64,000 nt of DNA from Lachnospiraceae bacterium (GTDB lineage Bacteria; Bacillota; Clostridia; Lachnospirales; Lachnospiraceae), in the NCBI GenBank assembly GCA_017617545.1, contig JAFZVZ010000026.1:1-64000 (forward strand), written 5' to 3'. Positions 55,811 through 63,284 of the stretch are shown piece by piece. Positions within the stretch are counted from its first letter, which is position 1; each line of letters opens with the position of its first letter. Made by a program: the position numbers and the translations under genes. The notes beneath the pieces were generated by a model. That model was not told where the DNA came from. It saw only the letters and a program-made list of their open reading frames with translations, and made no database searches.

Positions 55811-55839
55811 ATTTTATTCTATTGTTTTGAACATGTCAA
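55811..55839 (-). promoter_or_regulatory. Promoter of the type III toxin-antitoxin operon
   Basis: TTGACA (plus positions 55834-55839), a 17-base spacer and TAAAAT (55811-55816), read on the minus strand. The predicted start is just before antitoxin unit 1. The box lies 36 bases from the stop of the DUF5688 gene. Confidence 0.8.
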
Positions 55840-55874
55840 CCAATTCCTTCCTCTATCGGAGGGACATAACCGAA

Positions 55875-56831
55875 TCATCCTCCCACCTGCAGCTGCGTCC
55901 GGAATTCGATCGGCATCATGCTTTCGAACTCGCCGTAGCTGTACACCTCGTCCGAGAGCACCTCCTGCGGAGGCACCTGCGTCTCGTTGATCTCGCGCAC
56001 CATCGCGCAGAGCTTCGCGCGGTCTTCCACCTTCGACACCGGCACAAGGATCACCTCGTGGATGCTAGATGGCAGTATCCAGAAATCCTCTCCTATTCTC
56101 TCGCGGAACTCCTCAAGGAACGGAACCGCCAGAAGCGCCGAAGCGCCCATGTGCGACCTGCTGTTCGACAGCACATACATGGGGAATTCTCTCTGCTCAC
56201 ACGCCTCCTCCACATCCGCGTTCGTCAGTCCCGCGTACGAACCGCCGTTTTCTCGAAGGATCTCCTGCAGAACCTCCTCAATGTTCTTAAGCACCGGCGG
56301 CGTCTCGCGCGCGGAGTTGGCAACCGCGAGCTGCGTCAGCTCCTCCGTCGTCACGCCCCACAGCTCCGCCTGCTCATCCGTGACGCGCACGGACCCGAGC
56401 CGCTTGTCGTCCGTGTCCACGACCCACTGAAATCCGACCGCAAGGTCCCCGATCTCCACATGCGGCATATGCAGCAGCTCCTCCTCGTTGAGCGTTCGGT
56501 TGATGACGCGGAACAGGATCTTGTCTCGGATCTCCGCAAAATCAAAGCTCGGCGGCTCCTTCCACGGCTCCCGGTTGGACCGGTACACATCCGCCACCTC
56601 CTCCGCGATGTGCAGGATCGTCCTTCCCTCCGCGTACTGCTCATAGTACGGGTTCAGATATATGGTCGGCACAACCGCCGAATCCGCGTGCCGGATCAGC
56701 AGCCCGTCCATCGTAATATTGTTGTTCTTTCGCACCGATTTCACCGAAATCGAGTATTCTTCCCCAAGCATTTCGCGCACATGCTCACAAATGCATTCGC
56801 AGAATTCACGAAAATTTTTCATGGCAAACAC
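55875..56831 (-). CDS. DUF5688 family protein
   Basis: A 318-residue cytoplasmic protein of a family frequent in Lachnospiraceae and of unknown function. Conserved blocks include NNITMDGLLIRHADSAVVPTIYLNPYYEQYAEGRTI, DFAEIRDKILFRVIN, HVEIGDLAVGFQWVV, YVLSNSRSHMGASALL and EDFWILPSSIHEVILVPV. GTG 56831 is chosen because AGGGAG lies eight bases upstream; ATG 56822 is the alternative. It is immediately upstream of the toxin-antitoxin promoter but of normal GC content, so not part of that cassette. Confidence 0.7.
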   Translation of the reverse strand: MFAMKNFREFCECICEHVREMLGEEYSISVKSVRKNNNITMDGLLIRHADSAVVPTIYLNPYYEQYAEGRTILHIAEEVADVYRSNREPWKEPPSFDFAEIRDKILFRVINRTLNEEELLHMPHVEIGDLAVGFQWVVDTDDKRLGSVRVTDEQAELWGVTTEELTQLAVANSARETPPVLKNIEEVLQEILRENGGSYAGLTNADVEEACEQREFPMYVLSNSRSHMGASALLAVPFLEEFRERIGEDFWILPSSIHEVILVPVSKVEDRAKLCAMVREINETQVPPQEVLSDEVYSYGEFESMMPIEFRTQLQVGG

Positions 56832-57287
56832 ACACCCGGCTCCCTGCCGGGTCCTTTCGTATAGTTAGTTTTCGTATGTACACGCGCGTGGAGATCATCG
56901 GGGCGATCGCCCCTAAACCGATCCGCGATGCACGGTTGCCCATGCACGGCAGCATCGGAGAACGTGCCGCTTCCATCCCGGCGGCACTGCAGAAACCTGC
57001 ATCAAGAAAAAAAGAGTTGCCGGTATTCCGGCAACTCCGATTGTATCATATGTTGAAGCGGGTACGCAACTCTTTCAGGGCTTCTCCGCCTTAGAAGATC
57101 AGCGCCTGTTTTTGTGCGTTTTTCCCTGTGCTTTTGCGCCCTAATGACTCCTCCATGAGGAACCTCCGGACCTCCGTATCCGCCTTCGTACAACTCGCAC
57201 GAAAACGTCTTCGGAAAATGTACACATCCCACAAATTCCGGCCCTTCACACTCTCCGCTCGAGTTTGCTTCGACCGAACCCGCAGGA
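56832..57287 (-). other. 455-base gap between DUF5688 and the GGDEF-EAL gene
   Basis: I see no convincing gene. It contains a terminator (57007-57037), a minus-strand promoter-like pair TTGCGT / TACAAT (18-base spacer) just before that hairpin, a 14-bp palindrome GGGGCGATCGCCCC (56900-56913), and short inverted repeats around GTGCATG. The segment 57100-57280 has several short frames but no coding signature. Confidence 0.4.
57007..57037 (-). terminator. Intrinsic terminator
   Basis: GAGTTGCCGG (57014-57023) pairs with CCGGCAACTC (57028-57037) with a four-base loop, followed on the minus strand by seven T. Likely ends the GGDEF-EAL transcript, or acts as an attenuator for DUF5688. Confidence 0.85.
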
Positions 57288-58829
57288 TCAGCTCTCGCTC
57301 CGCATCGCCGAGATCATGTGACCGATCAGCTCCGCTCCCATCGCCTCGCCGTACAGGGTTCCCTGCGCGATATCCAGGCCGCATTCCTTCGCAATGCTCT
57401 CCTGCTCACTGCTGTTCACGCCGGTGCCGATCAGTTTCACACCGAAGAGGTGTGCCACCTGCGCCACGATCGTGAGCGCCTGCTCTGCCGCCTCGTTACC
57501 GGGCTCCGGCACATCACTGTTCTTCGGCTTCCAGTACGACACGGGAAGCTCCTGCAGCTCCTTCACGGGAATGGCGGGAATTCCGTCCGCCTCAAGCGCA
57601 AAATGGATCCCGAACGCCGTGAGCTTCTGCATTTTCCCCTTCGCCTTCCCGAGGTTACGGATTATCGCCTGCTCCGGAAGCTCGAACGTGACACGGCGCA
57701 GATCCGCGTCGAGGTTCTGAAGCGTATCATATGTTGTCTTGATGAACTCACGGTTGCAGAAGACGCGCTCCGAAACCGGGATCGCAATACTCACATCATT
57801 GGTGCCCATCTCGGAGAAGCGCTTCAGGCATTCGCCGGCGCGCTGCAGCATCGCCTCGTACACCACCATCGTCAGTCCGCTGTTGTCGAGGCAGCTGAAG
57901 AGCTGCTCGCCGCCCACGACGCCGACTGCCGTCTTCAGCATCGGGGATACCGCCAGCTGTTCGATTCCCTTGCCTCTCAGGCGCTTGCGGGGAATAAACG
58001 GGTACTCCACCGCGCCGCCGCGAACCGCTTCCGTCACAGCCGCCTGGAAACTCATCTTGTCGATGGATTCCTGCGCCATCTCCTTGGTATAAAAGCTGTA
58101 CCAGCTCTCTCCGTGCTCAGCCGCCTGCTTCACTGCCTCGGTCATCGCGAGCCCGAGGTTCATATCGAGAAGCTGCATCGTGTCACCGTCCTCCGGCGCG
58201 ACCGTCACCGCGCCGTACACGACCGGCTCAACCTCCACGCCGTTGCTCATCATCGGAAGAGCCAGCAGCTTGAACAGCTTGTCAATCTTGCTCTCATAGT
58301 CCGTGCGGTGCTGGATCCTGCGCGTGAGCACGGCAAATGCATCGTCGCTCAGCACGGCGATCTCATCGTCATCCTCGCTGAGCGCGCCGTGAAGTCTCTG
58401 CAGGATCTCCTGCTTCATCTCGGCGTTGTTGCGGCCCAAAAGGCTCGGGCCGGCATCCTTATCTCCGCGGAAGGCAAACATCGCAAGACCGATCTCCTCG
58501 CCCTCCGGACATTTCTTCTTCGCCGTCTCAAACGACTCGGCAAGCTTCTGCCGGTTCGGAAGATCCGTTCCCGCATCCGTGTACGCCATCCGCTTCACGC
58601 GCTCGTATTTCTTCTTCAGGGAATCGTAGCTGTCCGTGAGCGAGGTCTTGGCCTGCTCATTTTCCGCGCCGAACGCCTCCGCCTTGGAAAGACGCGATTT
58701 GGCATCGTTCAGCTGGCGTTCCAGCGACTTCAGGCGTCGCTGCGCCACATTGAGACGCATCACATACACAAACGTGACGATCAGCGCCGCAATGGCTACG
58801 ATCGTCATAATGATCAACGGGATTTTCAC
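57288..58829 (-). CDS. Degenerate GGDEF-EAL membrane protein
   Basis: A 513-residue protein: one N-terminal TM helix (IPLIIMTIVAIAALIVTFVYVM), a coiled coil (about 30-80), a GGDEF-like domain (TDAGTDLPNRQKLAESFE) whose signature reads LSDDAF, and an EAL-like domain that begins AVEYPFIPRKRLRGKGIEQL without any EAL triad. Both catalytic sites are lost, so it should neither make nor break cyclic di-GMP. Such proteins serve as receptors or scaffolds. GTG 58829 has GGAGG eight bases upstream; the frame extends to 58847. Confidence 0.75.
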   Translation of the reverse strand: MKIPLIIMTIVAIAALIVTFVYVMRLNVAQRRLKSLERQLNDAKSRLSKAEAFGAENEQAKTSLTDSYDSLKKKYERVKRMAYTDAGTDLPNRQKLAESFETAKKKCPEGEEIGLAMFAFRGDKDAGPSLLGRNNAEMKQEILQRLHGALSEDDDEIAVLSDDAFAVLTRRIQHRTDYESKIDKLFKLLALPMMSNGVEVEPVVYGAVTVAPEDGDTMQLLDMNLGLAMTEAVKQAAEHGESWYSFYTKEMAQESIDKMSFQAAVTEAVRGGAVEYPFIPRKRLRGKGIEQLAVSPMLKTAVGVVGGEQLFSCLDNSGLTMVVYEAMLQRAGECLKRFSEMGTNDVSIAIPVSERVFCNREFIKTTYDTLQNLDADLRRVTFELPEQAIIRNLGKAKGKMQKLTAFGIHFALEADGIPAIPVKELQELPVSYWKPKNSDVPEPGNEAAEQALTIVAQVAHLFGVKLIGTGVNSSEQESIAKECGLDIAQGTLYGEAMGAELIGHMISAMRSES

Positions 58830-58861
58830 GACGGCTACCTCCAGCAACTGTTCTCTAATGA

Positions 58862-58897
58862 CAAAAATACCCTACCTCCGGATGGAGATAGGGTAAA
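58862..58897 (-). terminator. Terminator after the tRNA cluster
   Basis: ACCCTATCTCC pairs with GGAGGTAGGGT (one mismatch) and is followed by five T on the minus strand, directly after the last tRNA. Confidence 0.85.
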
Positions 58898-58900
58898 ATA

Positions 58901-58974
58901 TCGAGGCGACGTGACTTGAACACGCGACCCCCGCGTCCCTAACACGGTGCTCTACCAAACTGAGCCACGCCTCG
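58901..58974 (-). tRNA. tRNA-Pro(AGG)
   Basis: A 74-nt cloverleaf with acceptor CGAGGCG/CGCCTCG (C1-G72 as in bacterial tRNA-Pro), anticodon stem CCGTG/CGCGG, loop TTAGGGA (anticodon AGG), T loop TTCAAGT, discriminator A. It shares acceptor and D arm exactly with the CGG isoacceptor 215 bases upstream. A34 is unusual for bacterial tRNA-Pro and would need deamination to inosine, or direct reading of CCU. Confidence 0.88.
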
Positions 58975-59028
58975 AACTGGCGTCTTGCTTCTCCGAGCGC
59001 GCATTCCGTCCGAAGTACAAAACGAAAC

Positions 59029-59101
59029 AGCTGGAAATCAGATTCGAACTGACGACCCCTTCATTACGAGTGAAGTGCTCTACCGGCTGAGCTATTCCAG
59101 C
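59029..59101 (-). tRNA. tRNA-Thr(CGT)
   Basis: A 73-nt cloverleaf: acceptor GCTGGAA/TTCCAGC, D arm GCTC...GAGC, anticodon stem CTTCA/TGAAG with loop CTCGTAA (anticodon CGT), T loop TTCGAAT, discriminator T. Middle gene of the tRNA cluster. Confidence 0.92.
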
Positions 59102-59189
59102 ATGCACGACAGTGCTTCTTCCCGCAGAACCAACGGTTTTGCAGGCTCTCCCGTGAAGTCTCCGGAAACCGGCATCCTTCCCGGGATAA

Positions 59190-59263
59190 TCGAGGCGACG
59201 GGATTCGAACCCACGACCTCTGCGTCCCGAACGCAGCGCTCTACCAAACTGAGCCACGCCTCG
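59190..59263 (-). tRNA. tRNA-Pro(CGG)
   Basis: A 74-nt cloverleaf with acceptor CGAGGCG/CGCCTCG, anticodon stem CTGCG/CGCAG, loop TTCGGGA (anticodon CGG), T arm GTGGG/CCCGT with loop TTCGAAT, discriminator A. First gene of the cluster. Confidence 0.93.
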
Positions 59264-59387
59264 ATTTTTTCGCGTGCTTTGACATTATGCAACAAAAACC
59301 CCGGATTGTCAACCCTAAAAACAAAGAAAACAAAAAAACAGAGAATACACGGACCGGCGAAGAAAACTGTCGCCGGTCCGCGCTGCC

Positions 59388-60749
59388 TTACTCCTCGTAA
59401 TTGCCCCAATCCCAGTAGACGGAGAGCTCGTCCTCAACGCCCTCGGGCACAAGGTACACGGTGATCTCAAGCGGCATCAGCCACACGGACTTCGACGTGA
59501 GCGTCCGGTCGCCGAACCGCTCCTTCAGCTTCGCGTCCAGCACCGGGATCTTGCTGACATCATACTTCGAGCCCTCGCCGTAGAAGGTCGCCCACGCGCT
59601 CTGCGAGGTCTTGAGCTCCTCTCTCACCGCTGCGGCAACCTCAGGATCCTTGCCGAATTCGACGTACGCGTCCAGAAGTTCATTCAGCATCTGCTCATCC
59701 TGCGTGATCCTGCCTTCGATCGCATCCAGCTGGAACTGCGTCATGTATTTGACTCTCCAGGTGGACTCAACGCCCAGGCTGTTCGTTGTCTTCATGGACT
59801 CGAACTTCTCCTGCGCGGCCGAAGGAACCGAGATCTCTGTCGATCCGATCTCGGAAAATGTGATCGTCCAGTCGGCAGTTTTTCCCGCCACCGCAAAATG
59901 GAACTCGATCTTGTCAAGCATGGCGCCGTTGTAGGAAACCCTGAGCTGCGGTTCCCCGATCATCGTAAGCATATCCAGCGACTGATCCCCGATGTACCAA
60001 CGGAAGCTCGGGAAGTCACTGTCCACGTAATTTACGAATTTCTCGAGCATCTCGTGCCGGATGACAAACAGATCCGCGCCGTCGTCCGCCTTATGATATC
60101 CGAAATTCGCCTCCAGGTACTCGTCGCTGCTGAAAGCCGCCAGAAGCGTGAGCAGCGAAGAATTTTCCGGAATGACCTTCGACGGCCAATCCGGGAAGAT
60201 GTGCGCCAGAACTTTTACGAAGCTTTGGAACCACGCGTCCCCGGGCTCACCGAGATTGCGGATGATCGGATACATGTACCCCGCATCCTCCTCGCTGACA
60301 GCCATGTAGTCGTAGTTCATCTTGCTGTTGCCCCACCAGGTCGCCATATCGACGCCGCCGTGCTCCTGCAGAAAGATATAATCGTTCTGCTTGGAGCCGT
60401 CCTCCCAGGTGTCTGCAACGAACATCAGCACGCCGTCATCGCCGATGATAAACCGGACCTGCTTGGTCCTCGTTTCCTCTTCATCGCCGTTCATGCCCTT
60501 CATCTCGGACGTTACGGTCACGCTGCCCTCTCCGAACGAGTTGTGCAGCGCAGTCAGAAATCTCTCGATCGCCGTGCCCTCCAGCCGCTCGGGTTCGTCC
60601 GTCGGCTTCGGCGTCGGCGTTCCGTCCGTTGCCGTCGTCGGAGTCGGTGCCTCCGTAGGCGTCGGATCATTGTCCGTCGTGTTTTTGCCGCAGCCGATCG
60701 GTAGCGCGATCAAGAATACAGCCAATACAACCAAAATAATATGTTTCAT
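59388..60749 (-). CDS. Lipoprotein of unknown function
   Basis: A 453-residue exported protein. Lipobox LPIGCGK, a Pro/Thr-rich linker (about 22-55), then a large mixed domain I do not recognise. It is rich in aromatic residues (DMATWWGNSKMNYDYM, WYIGDQSLDMLTMIGEPQLRVSYNG, FHFAVAGKTADWTITFSE) and ends with a helical segment and a LPLEITVYLVPEG strand. The central beta-rich part resembles the general layout of LolA/DUF-type lipid- or metabolite-binding lipoproteins, but without a motif to confirm it. GGGGG precedes the ATG at 60749. Single gene between the tRNA cluster and htpG. Confidence 0.7.
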   Translation of the reverse strand: MKHIILVVLAVFLIALPIGCGKNTTDNDPTPTEAPTPTTATDGTPTPKPTDEPERLEGTAIERFLTALHNSFGEGSVTVTSEMKGMNGDEEETRTKQVRFIIGDDGVLMFVADTWEDGSKQNDYIFLQEHGGVDMATWWGNSKMNYDYMAVSEEDAGYMYPIIRNLGEPGDAWFQSFVKVLAHIFPDWPSKVIPENSSLLTLLAAFSSDEYLEANFGYHKADDGADLFVIRHEMLEKFVNYVDSDFPSFRWYIGDQSLDMLTMIGEPQLRVSYNGAMLDKIEFHFAVAGKTADWTITFSEIGSTEISVPSAAQEKFESMKTTNSLGVESTWRVKYMTQFQLDAIEGRITQDEQMLNELLDAYVEFGKDPEVAAAVREELKTSQSAWATFYGEGSKYDVSKIPVLDAKLKERFGDRTLTSKSVWLMPLEITVYLVPEGVEDELSVYWDWGNYEE

Positions 60750-60931
60750 GATACACCCCCAAAAATACATTACACCAAGAAACCGCTGATCTGATCAGCA
60801 TTTTTCTAAGTATAACACTTGTATTTACCTCGGTCAACTGTATTTACTAATTTTTTATAAACTTTTTCTGTCACGGTATCATGCGCGGTATCATGCGAGG
60901 CAACCGTTGTCAACCTTTTTGACGATCGCAC

Positions 60932-60960
60932 GAAAAAACGAGGCATCACCCGGATGCCCC
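60932..60960 (-). terminator. Terminator after htpG
   Basis: GAGGCATC pairs with GATGCCCC (one G-T wobble) over a five-base loop, followed by six T on the minus strand, 40 bases past the htpG stop. Confidence 0.8.
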
Positions 60961-60998
60961 GTTTAAAGTTCATGATTCTTCGGAAAATACTTTCCGCG

Positions 60999-63080
60999 TT
61001 ACTCGTCCTTAAGTCCCGCAAACAGCCCCATCAGCTTCGTGCTGCGCTCCATGAACGCCGTCATGTCGGCAGGCTCCAGCGGCCGCTGCGCAAGTCTCGC
61101 GAGGTCGTAGATCTGCGCGCACAGAAGCTTGCTGTTCTCGGTCTCCGCATTCTCGCTGATGTACTTCACAAGCTTGTTGCCCGCGTTCAGCACGAGCGTC
61201 GAATCATCCGGCATTCCGGCCTGCGCCATGCCGTACATCGCCATCATATCCTGCATCCGTCGGCTCTCCTCCGACAGCGTGATCATCGCCGGGATCGCGG
61301 CGTTCTTAAGCTTCTCCACCTTGACGTCGAGCTCGCTGTTGTCAAGCGCCTTTCGGAAAATGGTAGTGAGCGATTCGGTCAGCGTCTTCAGCTCCTCCGC
61401 GTCCGCCTCGTCCTTGAGGGTGTCCGTCACGTCCGCGTCGATGCGGCGGAACGTCACGGTATCATTGTCCTGCTCCATCTGCTGGATGAACGGCTGGTCG
61501 ATGCGGTGCGTCATGATCAGCGCGTCCACACCGTTCTCGCGGAACATGTTGATGTACTGGCTCTGCTGCTTCTCATCGGTCACGTAGTACACAACCGTCT
61601 TCTCGGGCTCCTTGTCCGCGTCGTCCTTCTCGCTTGCGGCATCTGCGGCAGCCTCGCTCTCCGCGGTCTCCGCATTTTCCGAAGCCTCGCTCTTCGCGTC
61701 CTCTGCCTCGTCCTTCGGGCCTTCCTTCGCAGCCTTCGCCGCCTCAACATACTCCGGCAGCGTGATGTATTTGCCCTCGATGTCCTTGTAGATGAGGAAA
61801 TCCTTCATCTTCTCGCGGAACTTCGCGTCCTTCAGGCAGCCGTACTTGATGAACGGGCAGATGTCGTCCCAGCATTTTTCGTAATTCTCGCGGTCGGTCT
61901 TGTACATGCCCGAAAGCTTGTCCGCGACCTTCTTTGCGATGTAATCGCTGATCTTCTTCACAAAACCGTCGTTCTGCAGCGCGCTTCGCGATACATTCAA
62001 CGGGATGTCCGGGCAGTCGATGACGCCCTTGAGAAGCATCAGGAACTCCGGGATGACCTCCTTGATGTTGTCCGCGATAAAAACCTGATTGTTGTAAAGT
62101 TTGATCGTGCCGTCGAGGCTGTCGTACTCCGTGTTGATCTTCGGAAAATAAAGGATGCCCTTTAAGTTGAACGGATAGTCCATGTTCAGGTGAATCCAGA
62201 ACAGCGGCTCCTTGTAATCGTGGAACGTCGTACGGTAGAACTCCTTGTACTCCTCTTCCTTGCACTCGGAAGGCGTGTGCAAAAACAGCGGGAACGTGTC
62301 GTTGATCGGCTTCGGTCCCTTCTTCTCCTTCTTGGGTTCTGCCTCGGTTTTCTCACCGTCAGCAGCCTCGCCGTCAACCTCCTTCGCCTTGCCGTCCTCG
62401 TCGACCTCGGCGTCGATCACCTCAGGCTCCTCCACGGGAGCGGGCTTCGTCGCGTCCTCGAAGAAGATCGGAACCGGCATGAACGAGCAGTACTTGCCGA
62501 GAACTTCCTTCACGCGGTACTCGTTCGAGAACTCGTAGCTGTCCTCGTTGAGGTAAAGCGTGATCTCCGTGCCGCGCTCGGTGCGGTCGGAATCGCTCAT
62601 CTCATAGTCGATGCCCTCCTCGGACTCCCAGCGCACGGCCTGCGCGCCGTCCTTGTAGGAGAGCGTGTCGATCGTCACCTTGTGCGCAACCATGAACGCG
62701 CTGTAGAAACCGAGACCGAAGTGGCCGATGATCTGGTCCTCGCTCGCCTTGTCCTTGTATTTCGCAAGGAAGTCGGTCGCGCCGGAAAATGCGATCTGGT
62801 TAATGTACTCCTTCACCTCATCCGCGGTCATACCGATACCGTTGTCGATGATGGTGAGCGTCTTCTCCTCGGGGTTGCTGCGCACGATGATCTTCCACTC
62901 GTTGTCATCCGCGATCTCCGCCTCGCCGATCAGCGCAAGCTTCTTCAGCTTCGTGATGGCGTCGCAGCCGTTCGATACAAGCTCTCTTAAGAAAATGTCG
63001 TGATCCGAGTAGAGCCACTTCTTGATGATGGGAAATATATTTTCCGAATTGATGGACAGATTGCCCTGTTCTTTAGCCAT
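60999..63080 (-). CDS. htpG: Molecular chaperone HtpG (Hsp90)
   Basis: ATP-dependent chaperone of 693 residues. The N-terminal GHKL ATPase domain has LRELVSNGCDAITKLKKLA, IIDNGIGMTADEV and GHFGLGFYSAFMV. The middle domain has PLFWIHLNMDYPFNLKGILYFPK and SRSALQNDGFVKKI. Insertions rich in Glu, Lys and Ala (about residues 225-260 and 485-530) are larger than in Escherichia coli HtpG, giving a long charged linker like that of eukaryotic Hsp90. ATG 63080 with GGAGG six bases upstream is chosen over 63146. Controlled by a CIRCE element. Confidence 0.96.
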   Translation of the reverse strand: MAKEQGNLSINSENIFPIIKKWLYSDHDIFLRELVSNGCDAITKLKKLALIGEAEIADDNEWKIIVRSNPEEKTLTIIDNGIGMTADEVKEYINQIAFSGATDFLAKYKDKASEDQIIGHFGLGFYSAFMVAHKVTIDTLSYKDGAQAVRWESEEGIDYEMSDSDRTERGTEITLYLNEDSYEFSNEYRVKEVLGKYCSFMPVPIFFEDATKPAPVEEPEVIDAEVDEDGKAKEVDGEAADGEKTEAEPKKEKKGPKPINDTFPLFLHTPSECKEEEYKEFYRTTFHDYKEPLFWIHLNMDYPFNLKGILYFPKINTEYDSLDGTIKLYNNQVFIADNIKEVIPEFLMLLKGVIDCPDIPLNVSRSALQNDGFVKKISDYIAKKVADKLSGMYKTDRENYEKCWDDICPFIKYGCLKDAKFREKMKDFLIYKDIEGKYITLPEYVEAAKAAKEGPKDEAEDAKSEASENAETAESEAAADAASEKDDADKEPEKTVVYYVTDEKQQSQYINMFRENGVDALIMTHRIDQPFIQQMEQDNDTVTFRRIDADVTDTLKDEADAEELKTLTESLTTIFRKALDNSELDVKVEKLKNAAIPAMITLSEESRRMQDMMAMYGMAQAGMPDDSTLVLNAGNKLVKYISENAETENSKLLCAQIYDLARLAQRPLEPADMTAFMERSTKLMGLFAGLKDE

Positions 63081-63179
63081 GATATGCCTCCGTTCCGTCC
63101 GCCTGCGCGGACCGGTTTTTCGTATGTCAGATCGTCGGTTTTTCACCCTGTCAGACGGTGTATTTTCCGACCTTTCACA

Positions 63180-63208
63180 AGTATACTCCCGCCCGGTATG
63201 TTTGTCAA
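63180..63208 (-). promoter_or_regulatory. htpG promoter
   Basis: On the minus strand TTGACA (63203-63208), 17-base spacer, TATACT (63180-63185). The predicted start is about 100 bases before the htpG ATG. Confidence 0.85.
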
Positions 63209-63215
63209 CGAAAAA

Positions 63216-63242
63216 TTAGCACTCATTTTGTCTGAGTGCTAA
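63216..63242. promoter_or_regulatory. CIRCE operator (HrcA site)
   Basis: TTAGCACTC (63216-63224) and GAGTGCTAA (63234-63242), separated by nine bases, are the exact CIRCE consensus bound by the heat-shock repressor HrcA. It lies eight bases upstream of the htpG -35 box. Confidence 0.95.
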
Positions 63243-63284
63243 CAAGTGTTTTTTGATATGTTGAAAATGCTCCGCAACCGCTCG

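Noticed and set aside
54900-55900. Prophage or integrative element at tRNA-Arg.
   Set aside because: There is no integrase, no phage gene and no clear direct repeat of the tRNA 3' end. Only the small toxin-antitoxin cassette looks foreign.
56900-56913. GGGGCGATCGCCCC as a HIP1-like repeated octamer.
   Set aside because: The core GCGATCGC did not recur at high density in the parts I checked, so it looks like an isolated palindrome.
57091-57384. Small minus-strand frame after the GGDEF-EAL gene.
   Set aside because: It overlaps the end of the larger gene in another frame, has no ribosome-binding site of note and no recognisable sequence.
58952-59464. Open frames running through the tRNA cluster on both strands.
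   Set aside because: They read through the tRNA genes and are chance frames.
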